Source: an uncultured Bacteroidota bacterium
GTDB taxonomy: Bacteria; Bacteroidota; Bacteroidia; UKL13-3
Reading direction: 5' to 3'
Assembly: GCA_903883965.1 (NCBI GenBank)
Contig: CAISCU010000038.1
Location: forward strand, 1 to 61,977
DNA: 61,977 nt
Shown here: piece after piece, positions 1-8,667 of the stretch
Position numbering within the stretch: position 1 is the first letter of the stretch
Layout: every line of letters starts with the position of its first letter
Made by a program: the position numbers and the translations under genes
The notes under the pieces: generated by a model
Seen by the model: the letters and a program-made list of their open reading frames with translations, nothing else
What the model was told of the DNA's origin: nothing
Database searches by the model: none

Positions 1-44
1 GCAGCAAAGCTGCGCGCGTCTCCCTCTTTTAAGGCCCTACCCAA

Positions 45-317
45 TTACCTTTTTGAAATTCTATTGCCAGTTATTTGTCTTTGCAATTGACACTTGAACC
101 TATTTATTTCTGGATTTCTAATTTTTTGGTGCTTTTGTGAAACCCCACTGTTAACCCGTTTACGCCATCTTTTCCAAGAGCTTCTCTTGAGTTCGTTCCG
201 CATTATTTTTACTACTTCGGCCTCGGTAATGCCAAATTGAAAATGGATGGCTTCAAAAGGAGTTCTATCCTCCCAAGCCATTTCTATAATACGATCAATT
301 TCTATTGCAGTAAACAT
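45..317 (-). CDS. TIGR03643 / DUF2805 family small protein
   Basis: A 90-residue basic protein of unknown function. It is recognisable from the block EIDRIIEMAWEDRTPFEAI near the N-terminus, a central KRSSWKRWRKRV segment, and a C-terminal SQKH..RNPEINRFKC..Q ending in ISKR, all typical of the short TIGR03643/DUF2805 family. The first half looks like a small helix-turn-helix-like fold and the rest is strongly basic, so nucleic-acid binding is possible but is only inference. The ATG at 317 is preferred to the in-frame ATG at 335 because family members begin a few residues before the EIDRII block. It diverges from the ppx-like gene at 393. Confidence 0.8.
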   Translation of the reverse strand: MFTAIEIDRIIEMAWEDRTPFEAIHFQFGITEAEVVKIMRNELKRSSWKRWRKRVNSGVSQKHQKIRNPEINRFKCQLQRQITGNRISKR

Positions 318-350
318 GTTAAGGTAAACAAGCATGTGTGTTGATTGTTT

Positions 351-358
351 TATATTTG
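351..358 (+). promoter_or_regulatory. Candidate -7 box of the ppx-like gene
   Basis: TATATTTG is an exact match to the Bacteroidota -7 consensus TAnnTTTG. It lies 34 nt upstream of the ATG at 393. No good -33 TTG is seen at the usual distance, so the call rests on the -7 box and its position. Confidence 0.5.
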
Positions 359-392
359 AACTAATTGCTATCTTGAAATTTTAAAACCAAAC

Positions 393-1319
393 ATGCATTC
401 TCAAACCATTGCCATCATTGACTTAGGTACCAATACATTTAACTTATTAATTGGTAAAAAAAGCAAGTCTAATAAAGAAATTTTGTTCTCTTTGGAATTA
501 CCTGTTATGTTAGGTAAAGGAGGCATTCAGAACAATTTATTGACAGATGCCGGCATTCAAAGAGCAATGCTTGTACTTCATGAATTTGACAAGCATATTC
601 AAGCATATCAAGTTCAAACCATTAAAGCATTTGCCACTTCGGCTATCAGAAATGCTTCAAATGGTAAAGCATTTACACATCAACTAGAAACCATATTCAA
701 GTATCAAATTTTAACCATTTCTGGCCAAACTGAAGCTGCTTTTATTTATGAGGGAGCCAAACATGCCATCGCTCAAGAACAAGACAATTTTTTGGTAATG
801 GATATTGGCGGAGGTAGTGTTGAATTGATCATAGGCAATACTTCTCATATTCATTGGAAACAAAGTGTTGAAATGGGGGCATTGCGCTTAGCTGCCTTGT
901 TCCAAGACCAAGACCCAATGACTCAAGACCAAATTGCAGCACTGAAAGCCCATTGTCAACTTCAGCTTACAGAATTAAAAATAGCACTTCATGCATTTCC
1001 CGTGGGTATTTTATTAGGTACATCGGGCCCATTCGACTCTTTTAGTCAAATACTTTCACAGCATTTTCATTTGCAACAGCCAAATGCAAACCAACATGCA
1101 CATACTATTTCAATTGCCAATTTTTTACACCTTTCAACATACCTCAAACATTCAAATAAGTTAGAAAGAAGCAAAACAAAGGGTCTGATTGAATATAGAA
1201 AAGATTTAATTGTAGTGGCGGCATTGCTAGTAGAGGTAGTAATGGAATTATATCCCTTTAAAAAGATAATTGCGGTGGATTACGCCCTCAAAGAAGGCGT
1301 ATTCTTTTCGGAAAATTAA
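393..1319 (+). CDS. Ppx/GppA-family phosphatase (exopolyphosphatase-like)
   Basis: 308 residues with the actin/HSP70-like fold signature of the Ppx/GppA family: phosphate-1 loop IIDLGTNTFNLLIG (about 8-21), ATSAIRNASNG (81-91), SGQTEA with the likely catalytic Glu near 114, phosphate-2 loop MDIGGGSVELIIG (136-148), and LGTSGPFDSF near 210. Family members hydrolyse polyphosphate or pppGpp in the cytosol. At about 300 residues this is the short, two-domain form common in Bacteroidota, without the C-terminal HD-like domain of E. coli Ppx. Which substrate is used cannot be told from sequence. Its stop codon overlaps the end of maf on the other strand by 4 nt. Confidence 0.9.
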   Translation: MHSQTIAIIDLGTNTFNLLIGKKSKSNKEILFSLELPVMLGKGGIQNNLLTDAGIQRAMLVLHEFDKHIQAYQVQTIKAFATSAIRNASNGKAFTHQLETIFKYQILTISGQTEAAFIYEGAKHAIAQEQDNFLVMDIGGGSVELIIGNTSHIHWKQSVEMGALRLAALFQDQDPMTQDQIAALKAHCQLQLTELKIALHAFPVGILLGTSGPFDSFSQILSQHFHLQQPNANQHAHTISIANFLHLSTYLKHSNKLERSKTKGLIEYRKDLIVVAALLVEVVMELYPFKKIIAVDYALKEGVFFSEN

Positions 1320-1882
1320 ATCAATTGCAAAGCCTTCATTTCTTGCCTTAACCTGTGAACTGGCAAACCCATCACATTGTAAAAACAACCATTTATTTTT
1401 TGAACAGCTGCATAGCCAAACCAGTCTTGAATGCCATATGAACCTGCCTTGTCAAAAGGATTGTAATTTTGAATGTAAAACTTTTTTTCTTCCAGACTCA
1501 ATTGACTACAACTTACAAAAGTTTGCTCAACAAAAATGTGTTCCATTGCATTTCCTTTTAAACAAATTCCAGTAAATACTTCATGGGTATTGCCACAAAT
1601 TTGGTCTAACATTTCAATGGCTTCTGCTTCTGATTGCGGCTTGTTCAATACTTTTCCATTGATCCAAACTACAGTATCGGCAGTTAATAGAATTTCATCC
1701 TGTAACAAAACCCTTGGATAATGTGCTGCTTTTTTTTGCGCCAGGTATGCTGGTATATCTCCTGCCTGAAGCGATTCCGGGAACGATTCGTCAGTATCAT
1801 AGGTGCAAATGCTATAATCAAAGCCCAGCCCTTTTATGAGTTCCTGTCTTCTTGGTGATTTAGATGCCAGTATTAATTTCAT
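1316..1882 (-). CDS. maf: Maf-like nucleoside triphosphate pyrophosphatase
   Basis: 188 residues, usual Maf length. N-terminal LASKSPRRQELI (5-16), the catalytic-region TADTVV (67-72), KP at 81-82 and the THEVFTG segment (99-105) identify the Maf/HAM1-like nucleotide pyrophosphatase family. Maf enzymes hydrolyse non-canonical or excess dTTP/UTP-type nucleotides to monophosphates and have been linked to septum formation. The start lies 2 nt from the stop codon of the upstream MORN/VWA gene, so the two are very probably co-transcribed and translationally coupled. Confidence 0.92.
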   Translation of the reverse strand: MKLILASKSPRRQELIKGLGFDYSICTYDTDESFPESLQAGDIPAYLAQKKAAHYPRVLLQDEILLTADTVVWINGKVLNKPQSEAEAIEMLDQICGNTHEVFTGICLKGNAMEHIFVEQTFVSCSQLSLEEKKFYIQNYNPFDKAGSYGIQDWFGYAAVQKINGCFYNVMGLPVHRLRQEMKALQLI

Positions 1883-1884
1883 GT

Positions 1885-3030
1885 TTAGTCTATTAAATCA
1901 ACCCATTCAAATTGACCCGCTTTGAACTTGAATAAATCTTTTTCGATGAGCACATCGTCTCCATCTTTTAATTTTTTCATATCCACATCGGTATTGGTTG
2001 TATGAATACTTCCTTTGGTATGCAGCGCCAATTTTAGGTATTGGTCATTGACACCTTTTTTGGTACCACACAATACCACATGTACAGGCTTCCTGAGTCT
2101 TTTGAGCAATGCCATGTCTCTGATTTGGCTATCATCGGCCAACAATACAATTTCGGAATAATTTTTACAATTGAGTTGAGAAGTCATCAGGGCTTCAATG
2201 TCGTTTTCAGGGTCGTCTCCACCCTCTCCCATTTTGCGTACTTCTTCAACATCTCTTTTGAGCTTTTTGTAATCTTTGGCTTCAAACAAATGAACACCTC
2301 CTGTTTTGCCAATTACTTTTTTGAGATCATCTAAATTGTCTCCGTCATTGAACAGTGAATAATACCTTATGGTTCCATCTTCATAGGTTTGTTTAAACCA
2401 TACCAATAACTGGCCAATGTATGGAAACATAGAACCGGTCATGTCTACCACCAACAATACATTTTTCCATTTGTTGTTGCGCTGAAATACTTTAAAAATG
2501 GTGGAGTCTCTGATTTTGTATTCACCACTCAAAAATTTGTCGAACTTTAAGGTCGTTTCTTTAGTTGGACTCTCGTAAGTAACGGTACCTTTTTTATCGA
2601 AATGCGCATAACTACCTACCAATTCGCCTTTAGCAAATTGCCCTTCCGTTAACAAAATGCCATTTTGATCAAAATTTCTTTCGTAGCCATTTTTTTGACC
2701 CCCTTGATATATTTCTTCAGTTTTGGTACTACAATTGGGAAAGAATGAAACACTAGGACCATTCAGTACCCCTTTTAAATAGGTATTGCTAAACTCAATA
2801 CAATCTTGCTCATCAAAATATTTGATTTCAAGGCCTTCTTTTTCGCCATTGTCATAATAAACTTCGTATTTTAAATCGCCATTGGGCCAGAAATAGCGCC
2901 AAAACCCTTGCTTTTTACCGTTCAAGAGTGTTTGGTTAATGGTATCTCCTTCGTACACTTCAAATGTTTGGGCATTTGAAGATTTAGCTACCAAGAAAAA
3001 TATACAAATGAGTATGTAAAGCCTTTGCAT
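1885..3030 (-). CDS. Exported protein with MORN-type repeats and a von Willebrand A-like domain
   Basis: About 381 residues. A hydrophobic signal peptide (ILICIFFLVAKSSNA) is followed by roughly 130 residues of MORN-2-like repeats (GxWxxYxxNGxLKxE pattern), then a VWA-like domain that opens with VLLVVDMTGSM. DMTGS fits the metal-ion adhesion motif DxSxS with Thr in the second position. The start at 3030 (MQRLYIL) is preferred to 3054 because a perfect -7 box occupies 3038-3045. VWA domains bind partners through a metal; MORN-2 repeats are poorly characterised in bacteria. No function can be assigned. It precedes maf in an apparent two-gene operon. Confidence 0.8.
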   Translation of the reverse strand: MQRLYILICIFFLVAKSSNAQTFEVYEGDTINQTLLNGKKQGFWRYFWPNGDLKYEVYYDNGEKEGLEIKYFDEQDCIEFSNTYLKGVLNGPSVSFFPNCSTKTEEIYQGGQKNGYERNFDQNGILLTEGQFAKGELVGSYAHFDKKGTVTYESPTKETTLKFDKFLSGEYKIRDSTIFKVFQRNNKWKNVLLVVDMTGSMFPYIGQLLVWFKQTYEDGTIRYYSLFNDGDNLDDLKKVIGKTGGVHLFEAKDYKKLKRDVEEVRKMGEGGDDPENDIEALMTSQLNCKNYSEIVLLADDSQIRDMALLKRLRKPVHVVLCGTKKGVNDQYLKLALHTKGSIHTTNTDVDMKKLKDGDDVLIEKDLFKFKAGQFEWVDLID

Positions 3031-3037
3031 GAAAGCC

Positions 3038-3045
3038 CAAATATA
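3038..3045 (-). promoter_or_regulatory. Candidate -7 box of the MORN/VWA-maf operon
   Basis: On the minus strand this reads TATATTTG, a perfect TAnnTTTG. Only 7 nt separate it from the chosen ATG at 3030, so the transcript would be almost leaderless if this promoter is used. Confidence 0.45.
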
Positions 3046-3120
3046 CACTTGCAAACGAAAAGGTTTACAATAGTTTTTTTAATTGGCCGCTTCATTTTAT
3101 AAATTGCTAAAAAAAGAGGT

Positions 3121-5856
3121 ATGAAAAAGTTCGCTACTGCATGTTTGTCTATTGCAATTATAATTGGCTTTTTAGGCAATCAATTTCATTCGTTTGAAGC
3201 ATTTGAAGAGGGCATAGAAATGGAGGGCATGGAAGAAGATTTGCGTGAGCGTGCAGAATGGATGAACCAAACCTTGGCCAACCCATATACCCATGAAATT
3301 CCAGAGGGAATTAGACAAGCAGAATTGGCCTTTTCAGCCAATTTACCTGTAGAAGATTATTCTGGTAAGCATGCACTTTTTACTCAAATAGGACCTTACA
3401 ATGTAGGTGGAAGAACTCGTTCTATTGCCATGGACATAGACCATTCTGAGGTTTTGCTGGCAGGATCTACAATGGGTGGTATTTGGCGAAGCGGCAACAA
3501 AGGACAAACTTGGAACAAATGTACAACTAGCCCAGAAGTCAATAATATTTCATGCTTGATTCAAGATACCAGATCCGGCAAACATGCCAATTGGTATGCA
3601 GGTACAGGAGAATTGTATGGAGCAAGTTTGCCAGGTGCATTTTATGCAGGCAATGGATTGTATAAATCTAATAACGGAGGTATTACTTGGAGCAGGATAG
3701 GCAATTTAATTACACCTCCTGGTTCTTTGGCAAACAATTGGAGTGCCATTCACCGTTTGGCCATAAATACGGCCATTGATTCAATTGATGTGTTGTTTGC
3801 AGCCAATTTTGATGGCATTTTTAGAAGTTTAGATGGTGGCATTACCTGGAGTAAAAAAAGAGGAGGTGGCATCACAGCCGGAAAAAGTTATTTTACAGAT
3901 GTTTTGGTTACCCCTTCAGGCATAGTATATGCTGCACTTTCGGGTGGAGGCAGCCATGCAGGAATTTGGCGTTCAAAAGACAATGGCAATACTTGGTCAA
4001 ATATTTCTCCAGTTAATTTTCCTGCATCAACAGAGCGAGTGGTCATGTGTGTATCGCCCAAAGACGAAAACCAATTATTTTTTGTTGCCAACACCCCTGG
4101 TTCAGGGAAAGCCACTAAAAATTTTGAAGGAACAGCTGAATGGAACAGCCTTTGGAAATACACCTATTTAAATGGAGATGGAACTGGAAACAACGGAATT
4201 TGGTCTGATCGCTCTCAAAACATTCCTGCCATTGGCGGTGCATTTGGCGATTTTATTGCACAGGGAGGCTATTGTTTAGACATTCAATTTCACCCAACCG
4301 ATACCAATGTAATTTTATTGGGCGGAACCAATTTATACCGTTCTACTGATGCATTTAGAAGCAGCCAAAATACCACCTGGATTGGCGGATACAAACCCGG
4401 CACTTTTTTACCAGATTTTAAAGTCTATACAAACCACCATCCCGATAACCATTTTGTTTTGTTTGATAAAAACCAACCCAATCAAGTATACTCTGTTCAT
4501 GATGGTGGCATTTCTAAAACCGAAAATATATTAGCCAATGAAGTGCAGTGGAACTCTTTAAACAATGGGTACACCAATACCCAATTCTATACTGTTGCAA
4601 TTAGTCAAACAGCTGGAGACAATAGGGTCATTGGAGGATTACAAGACAACGGATCCTTGTTGTGTTTGAACCCAAACTCCAATACCAATTGGATTCAACC
4701 GCTGAGCTACGATGGTAGTTTCTGTTTTATTTCGCCTAAAGCAAACGAATATTACATGAGCATTCAACAAGGAAGGGTTATGCGCCTGGTTTTGAATGAG
4801 GATGGATCGCTCAAACAATATGCCCGAATAGACCCAAGAGGTGTAGACAAAAGTAAGTACCAATTTATCAATCCATTTACACCCGATGCCAGCAATTTTG
4901 ACAAAATTTATATTCCAGCTGGCAATATTCTTTGGAGAAATGATGACGTTACGCAAATACCATTGAGCAATGTTCCAGACAGCACCAGTTATACTACCAA
5001 TTGGCACCTGTTGCAAAATACATTGCTGCCTACTGCAGGTGATGAAATTACTGCGGTCTACAGTTCTAAATTAGAACAAGATGTATTGTACTATGGTACT
5101 TCAAATGGAAAACTGTATCAATTAAAACATGCCAGTTCAGATACTGCAACCCCAATTAATTTAACCAGTAAAAGCTTTCCTTCGGGTTATTTGAATTGTA
5201 TTACACAAGACCCAACTGATGCAAACAAGCTATACGTAGTGTTTACCAATTATGGCATATTGAGTGTATTTGAAAGTACAGATGCGGGCAAGAGTTGGCA
5301 AGCCATTTCTGGCAACTTAGAAGAAAATGCAACTGGAGCGGGCAATGGGCCTTCATGCCGTTGGTTAACCATCACACAAGTTGGCGATAGCAATATTTAT
5401 TTTTTGGGAACCAGTACCGGTTTATACAGTTGCAAACAACTCAATGGGCCAGCAACTATTTGGTACAAACAAAAAGGGAGCATCATAGGAAACCAGGTTG
5501 TGATGATGATGGATTACAGAAAAAGCGATGGATTATTGGCAGTTGCTACCTATGGAGCTGGTGTATACACAGGAAAAGTAAACTCGCTAGACCCAAGCAA
5601 TGGCATCAAACATTTGCAACAAGAAATCAATGTTCAAGCATATCCAAATCCGGCACAAGATGCCCTGACTATTCAATTTGAAAATGCAGCAAAAAGACAA
5701 ATTACTTTATATAGCATGACAGGTAAATTGTTACTGACAGAAAACTGCACAGAAAAACAATTGGCCGTTTCGCTAAGTCATTTACCAGCAGGCCCGTATG
5801 TGCTAACAGTATTAGAAGCTCAGAAAAAATGGAGCAAGAAAATTTGGAAGAACTAA
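3121..5856 (+). CDS. T9SS-secreted BNR/sortilin-type beta-propeller protein
   Basis: 911 residues. The N-terminus has a short hydrophobic segment (FATACLSIAIIIGFLGNQFHS) usable as a signal peptide. The body carries repeated propeller motifs of the S-x-D-x-G-x-T-W type (for example GNKGQTWNKC, NNGGITWSRIG, LDGGITWSKK, DNGNTWSNIS, DAGKSWQAIS), which mark BNR/VPS10-like blades. The final 75 residues (AYPNPAQDALTIQF ... YSMTGKLLL ... LPAGPYVLTV) form a T9SS type A sorting domain, so the mature protein is probably attached to or released from the cell surface. Some family members bind or cleave glycans, but no catalytic signature is visible. It is convergent with the PLP enzyme, overlapping it by 4 nt. 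Confidence 0.9.
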   Translation: MKKFATACLSIAIIIGFLGNQFHSFEAFEEGIEMEGMEEDLRERAEWMNQTLANPYTHEIPEGIRQAELAFSANLPVEDYSGKHALFTQIGPYNVGGRTRSIAMDIDHSEVLLAGSTMGGIWRSGNKGQTWNKCTTSPEVNNISCLIQDTRSGKHANWYAGTGELYGASLPGAFYAGNGLYKSNNGGITWSRIGNLITPPGSLANNWSAIHRLAINTAIDSIDVLFAANFDGIFRSLDGGITWSKKRGGGITAGKSYFTDVLVTPSGIVYAALSGGGSHAGIWRSKDNGNTWSNISPVNFPASTERVVMCVSPKDENQLFFVANTPGSGKATKNFEGTAEWNSLWKYTYLNGDGTGNNGIWSDRSQNIPAIGGAFGDFIAQGGYCLDIQFHPTDTNVILLGGTNLYRSTDAFRSSQNTTWIGGYKPGTFLPDFKVYTNHHPDNHFVLFDKNQPNQVYSVHDGGISKTENILANEVQWNSLNNGYTNTQFYTVAISQTAGDNRVIGGLQDNGSLLCLNPNSNTNWIQPLSYDGSFCFISPKANEYYMSIQQGRVMRLVLNEDGSLKQYARIDPRGVDKSKYQFINPFTPDASNFDKIYIPAGNILWRNDDVTQIPLSNVPDSTSYTTNWHLLQNTLLPTAGDEITAVYSSKLEQDVLYYGTSNGKLYQLKHASSDTATPINLTSKSFPSGYLNCITQDPTDANKLYVVFTNYGILSVFESTDAGKSWQAISGNLEENATGAGNGPSCRWLTITQVGDSNIYFLGTSTGLYSCKQLNGPATIWYKQKGSIIGNQVVMMMDYRKSDGLLAVATYGAGVYTGKVNSLDPSNGIKHLQQEINVQAYPNPAQDALTIQFENAAKRQITLYSMTGKLLLTENCTEKQLAVSLSHLPAGPYVLTVLEAQKKWSKKIWKN

Positions 5857-6998
5857 GCTTGGTCTAAAACCTGTTCTAGATCTTGCAATAAATCTTCTAT
5901 ATCCTCTACTCCAACACTCAGTCTAAGTAAACTATCTACTACACCCGCTTGCTCTCTATCTGCTTTAGGAATTGAGGCGTGGGTCATAGTGGCAGGATGG
6001 TTGATTAAACTCTCTACTCCACCAAGGCTTTCAGCCAAAGTGAACACTTTAAACGAAGAAGCAAATTTAAAGGTATCTTCTAGAGTAGCATCTTTTAAAA
6101 CGATAGAAATCATCCCTCCAAAACCTCGCATTTGCTTTTTGGCGATTTCATGGTTTGGATGGTCTGTAAATCCAGGCCAATATACTTTTTCTATTTTAGG
6201 ATGGTTCTTTAAATAATTGGCAACAGCTATGCCATTTTCGCAATGAGCCTTCATTCTCAAATGAAGTGTTTTAAGCCCTCTGAGCGCTAAAAAACTGTCT
6301 TGTGGCCCTGGAGTGGCCCCACATGAATTGTGAATAAAAGCCAAGCGCTCATACAAAGATTGGTCGTTTACACACAAGGCACCCATAACTAAATCGGAAT
6401 GACCGCCTAAATATTTAGTTACACTGTGCATGACAATATCGGCTCCTAAATCGAGTGGATTTTGCAAATATGGTGATGCAAATGTATTGTCTACTCCTAA
6501 CAGCAAATTGTTTGCCTTTGCAATAGCGGCACAAGCAGCAATATCAACTATTTGCATAGTAGGATTGGTAGGCGTTTCTATCCAAATTAATTTGGTTTTG
6601 TCATTGATGTATGACTTGATATTGTTTGCATCAGACAAATCAATAAAATGAAATTGAATGCCAAACAGGGCAAAAACTTTGGTAAACATGCGGTAAGTAC
6701 CACCATATAAATCGTTCCCTGTAATGACTTCGTCACCGGGCTGAAGCAATTTTACAACTGCATCTATGGCACCCATGCCACTGCTAAAACAAAGCGCATG
6801 GTTTGCATTTTCTAATGAAGCCAAACATTTTTCAAGTGCAGTTCTGGTTGGATTCTTACCTCTTGCATAGGCATACCCTTGGTGTTTACCAGGGCTTGCT
6901 TGCCAAAATGTAGATGTTTGGTATATGGGAGTCATCACAGCACCTGTGCTTGGATCAGGTTCTTGACCTGCATGAATGGCTTTGGTTCCGAATTTCAT
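5853..6998 (-). CDS. Cystathionine gamma-synthase/lyase-type PLP enzyme
   Basis: 381 residues from the start at 6998 (MKFGTKAIHAGQEPD), the standard beginning of the Cys/Met-metabolism PLP family; the longer frame from 7115 adds 39 unlikely residues and overlaps a promoter motif. Visible features are TSTFWQ, YAYARGKNPTR, FSSGMGAI, ETPTNP, DNTFASPYLQNPL and the PLP-lysine motif HSVTKYLGGHSD, plus the C-terminal ESLGGVESL..HPA..TH and RLSVGVED. The cytosolic enzyme makes or splits cystathionine (methionine/cysteine interconversion). Synthase and lyase are not separable here, so no symbol is given. Confidence 0.92.
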   Translation of the reverse strand: MKFGTKAIHAGQEPDPSTGAVMTPIYQTSTFWQASPGKHQGYAYARGKNPTRTALEKCLASLENANHALCFSSGMGAIDAVVKLLQPGDEVITGNDLYGGTYRMFTKVFALFGIQFHFIDLSDANNIKSYINDKTKLIWIETPTNPTMQIVDIAACAAIAKANNLLLGVDNTFASPYLQNPLDLGADIVMHSVTKYLGGHSDLVMGALCVNDQSLYERLAFIHNSCGATPGPQDSFLALRGLKTLHLRMKAHCENGIAVANYLKNHPKIEKVYWPGFTDHPNHEIAKKQMRGFGGMISIVLKDATLEDTFKFASSFKVFTLAESLGGVESLINHPATMTHASIPKADREQAGVVDSLLRLSVGVEDIEDLLQDLEQVLDQA

Positions 6999-7024
6999 TG
7001 TGTATATTATTTGTAATATGCCCA

Positions 7025-7032
7025 CAAACTTA
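7025..7032 (-). promoter_or_regulatory. Candidate -7 box of the cystathionine enzyme gene
   Basis: Minus-strand TAAGTTTG matches TAnnTTTG exactly and lies 26 nt upstream of the ATG at 6998. It supports that start over the one at 7115. Confidence 0.5.
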
Positions 7033-7041
7033 CGCTCGAAA

Positions 7042-7488
7042 ATGTTAGGAAAGAAACCTGAATTTATTTTGGATGCATTTAGTAAGCGCTTTAATTTGCT
7101 TAAAGTTAGAAACAAATATCCTATGCCAACTCAGTTTATCAAAAAAATGAATAAAACAGAAGCAGGTTTTCACTTGCTAATGATACTTAGCCTTGCAGAC
7201 GGTTCTATACAAAGGGCTGAAAGTTCTGTTATTCTCGATTTTTTAGAAAAAAATTTTCATGAACCCATTGAAATTATTAAAGAACAGGCCTTTTTAAGAG
7301 CATTGCCAGAAGAAGAACGAAAAAACCACCTGCATGAAACGGCCGAGCATTTGTACAAAATTACCGACCAAGAAGAAAGACATAAACTCATAGAGTTTGC
7401 CATGAAAGTGGTAATGGCAGATAAAAAAATGGACCAAGAAGAAAATAGTTTTATCAATGCGCTATATGACGCATGGGATTTGGCCTAG
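7042..7488 (+). CDS. TerB-like helical domain protein
   Basis: 148 residues from the ATG at 7042. The core from about residue 36 (NKTEAGFHLLMILSLADGSIQRAES) and a second acidic turn near the end (VVMADKKMDQEENSFINALYDAW) are the two internally related half-sites of the TerB/tellurite-resistance-like fold, an all-helical domain with acidic metal-binding loops. Function in Bacteroidota is not established and no tellurite genes lie nearby. Alternative starts are 7018 (overlapping the divergent promoter zone) and 7123, which sits immediately before the recognisable domain; the first 27 residues are therefore uncertain. Confidence 0.75.
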   Translation: MLGKKPEFILDAFSKRFNLLKVRNKYPMPTQFIKKMNKTEAGFHLLMILSLADGSIQRAESSVILDFLEKNFHEPIEIIKEQAFLRALPEEERKNHLHETAEHLYKITDQEERHKLIEFAMKVVMADKKMDQEENSFINALYDAWDLA

Positions 7489-7496
7489 AAACGGCT

Positions 7497-7592
7497 CTAA
7501 TTCTTTTTTCTTCTAACATATAAAACAGTAAATGCTGCCAACAAACCAGTGATAGCACCTGCAACAAAAAACCAAATTGATTTATTTTTCAT
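7497..7592 (-). CDS. 31-residue single-pass membrane protein at the end of the amidase-mlaD operon
   Basis: A reading frame below usual cut-offs encodes a 31-residue peptide: MKNKSIWFF, then a hydrophobic helix (residues about 7-26, VAGAITGLLAAFTVLY) and a basic tail RRKKN. This is a well-formed small membrane protein with a Gly-rich helix and positive-inside tail. It starts 15 nt downstream of the mlaD-like stop codon and is transcribed in the same direction, so it is most likely the third gene of that operon. No homolog is recognised by eye. The clean stop, start and helix argue against chance, but expression is not shown. Confidence 0.6.
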   Translation of the reverse strand: MKNKSIWFFVAGAITGLLAAFTVLYVRRKKN

Positions 7593-7607
7593 TGAAAAAA
7601 AGATCTA

Positions 7608-8618
7608 TTAATTGCCCTTTTTTAAATCTTTAGACCTTTGTTTGTCGGCTTTTTTAGAGGCATTGCCAAACACCGAAACATTCACATATCTGGCTGGATA
7701 AGTTCTCAGATCTTTTAACAATGCTTGCAATTCAAACGCAGACTGATTGAGGTTGTTGTACAACATTGAATCGCTTATAAGTTTGGCGGCTGATCCATTT
7801 CCTGTATTTAATTTCTGTGCCAAGTCGTTGAGCGATTTTGCAGTTTGGTTTAACTCTTCAATCATGCTTTTAACTGGCGCTTTTGAGAGTGAATCAGAAA
7901 TTGAATGGATATGTTGAATGCTACCTGAAATTTCTTTGTTATTATTTTTGAGATTGGTAGTTAGCGACTCCACATTTGCCAATGATTTGGCGATGTGTTC
8001 AGACTCATTTTTAACGATTGTGTTTAAATTGATACTTACCTGGCTCAGGTTTTTCATAGTAACAGATAAATCTTCTAAACCCGAAGCCAATTGCTGAGAA
8101 CCGCCATTGCCCAATACAATTTGTAATTCACCCAATACTTTATTCAACGAAACCAATACATTTTCAGTTTTGTTTTTAACGGGTTCTATCATGCCAGAAA
8201 TAGATTCTCCTATTCCAATTTCTTGAGTACCATCAATGGTATCGCCCTTTGAAATTGGGTTATTGATATCAGGGACAATTAACGAAATGGCTTTGCCCCC
8301 CAAAATATCAGGGCTCACAATACAAGCCTGTGTGGTAGTTGACAAAACCACATTTTTATCTATTGCAAGTGAAGCAATGATTCTGTTGGCACTATCTGTA
8401 GCCAAAAATGCCAACTCTTCTACCTGACCTACTTTTAAACCTTTGTAATAAATTGGGGTTGACTTATTAATGCCATCTATATTTTCGTAAACAACGTAAT
8501 AGATATACTGCCCTGAAAACAATTTTTTACCCCTTAAAAAATTATATCCAAAATATAGCGCAGCCAACGAAACCACTGCAAACAAGCCAATCTTCGCTTC
8601 CCTTTTAATTTTTATCAT
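7608..8618 (-). CDS. MlaD/MCE-family lipid-transport substrate-binding protein
   Basis: 336 residues. A basic N-terminus and one membrane helix (about 10-30, IGLFAVVSLAALYFGYNFLRG) anchor the protein in the inner membrane; the MCE domain follows (about 37-115, including GINKSTPIYYKGLKVGQVEEL and GGKAISLIV), then a long helical region rich in N/S/L that probably forms a coiled-coil tunnel. MCE proteins form rings that carry phospholipids between the membranes. The permease and ATPase partners (mlaE, mlaF) are not in the window. It lies 49 nt or more downstream of the amidase gene and 15 nt upstream of the 31-residue membrane protein. Confidence 0.88.
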   Translation of the reverse strand: MIKIKREAKIGLFAVVSLAALYFGYNFLRGKKLFSGQYIYYVVYENIDGINKSTPIYYKGLKVGQVEELAFLATDSANRIIASLAIDKNVVLSTTTQACIVSPDILGGKAISLIVPDINNPISKGDTIDGTQEIGIGESISGMIEPVKNKTENVLVSLNKVLGELQIVLGNGGSQQLASGLEDLSVTMKNLSQVSINLNTIVKNESEHIAKSLANVESLTTNLKNNNKEISGSIQHIHSISDSLSKAPVKSMIEELNQTAKSLNDLAQKLNTGNGSAAKLISDSMLYNNLNQSAFELQALLKDLRTYPARYVNVSVFGNASKKADKQRSKDLKKGN

Positions 8619-8667
8619 GATAGAATTTGTGTCAAAAATAAGAATTTAGTTGTAAATAGAACTTGAA

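Noticed and set aside
1270-1575. 101-codon frame across the ppx/maf junction
   Set aside because: It overlaps the ends of two solid genes and has no recognisable domain.
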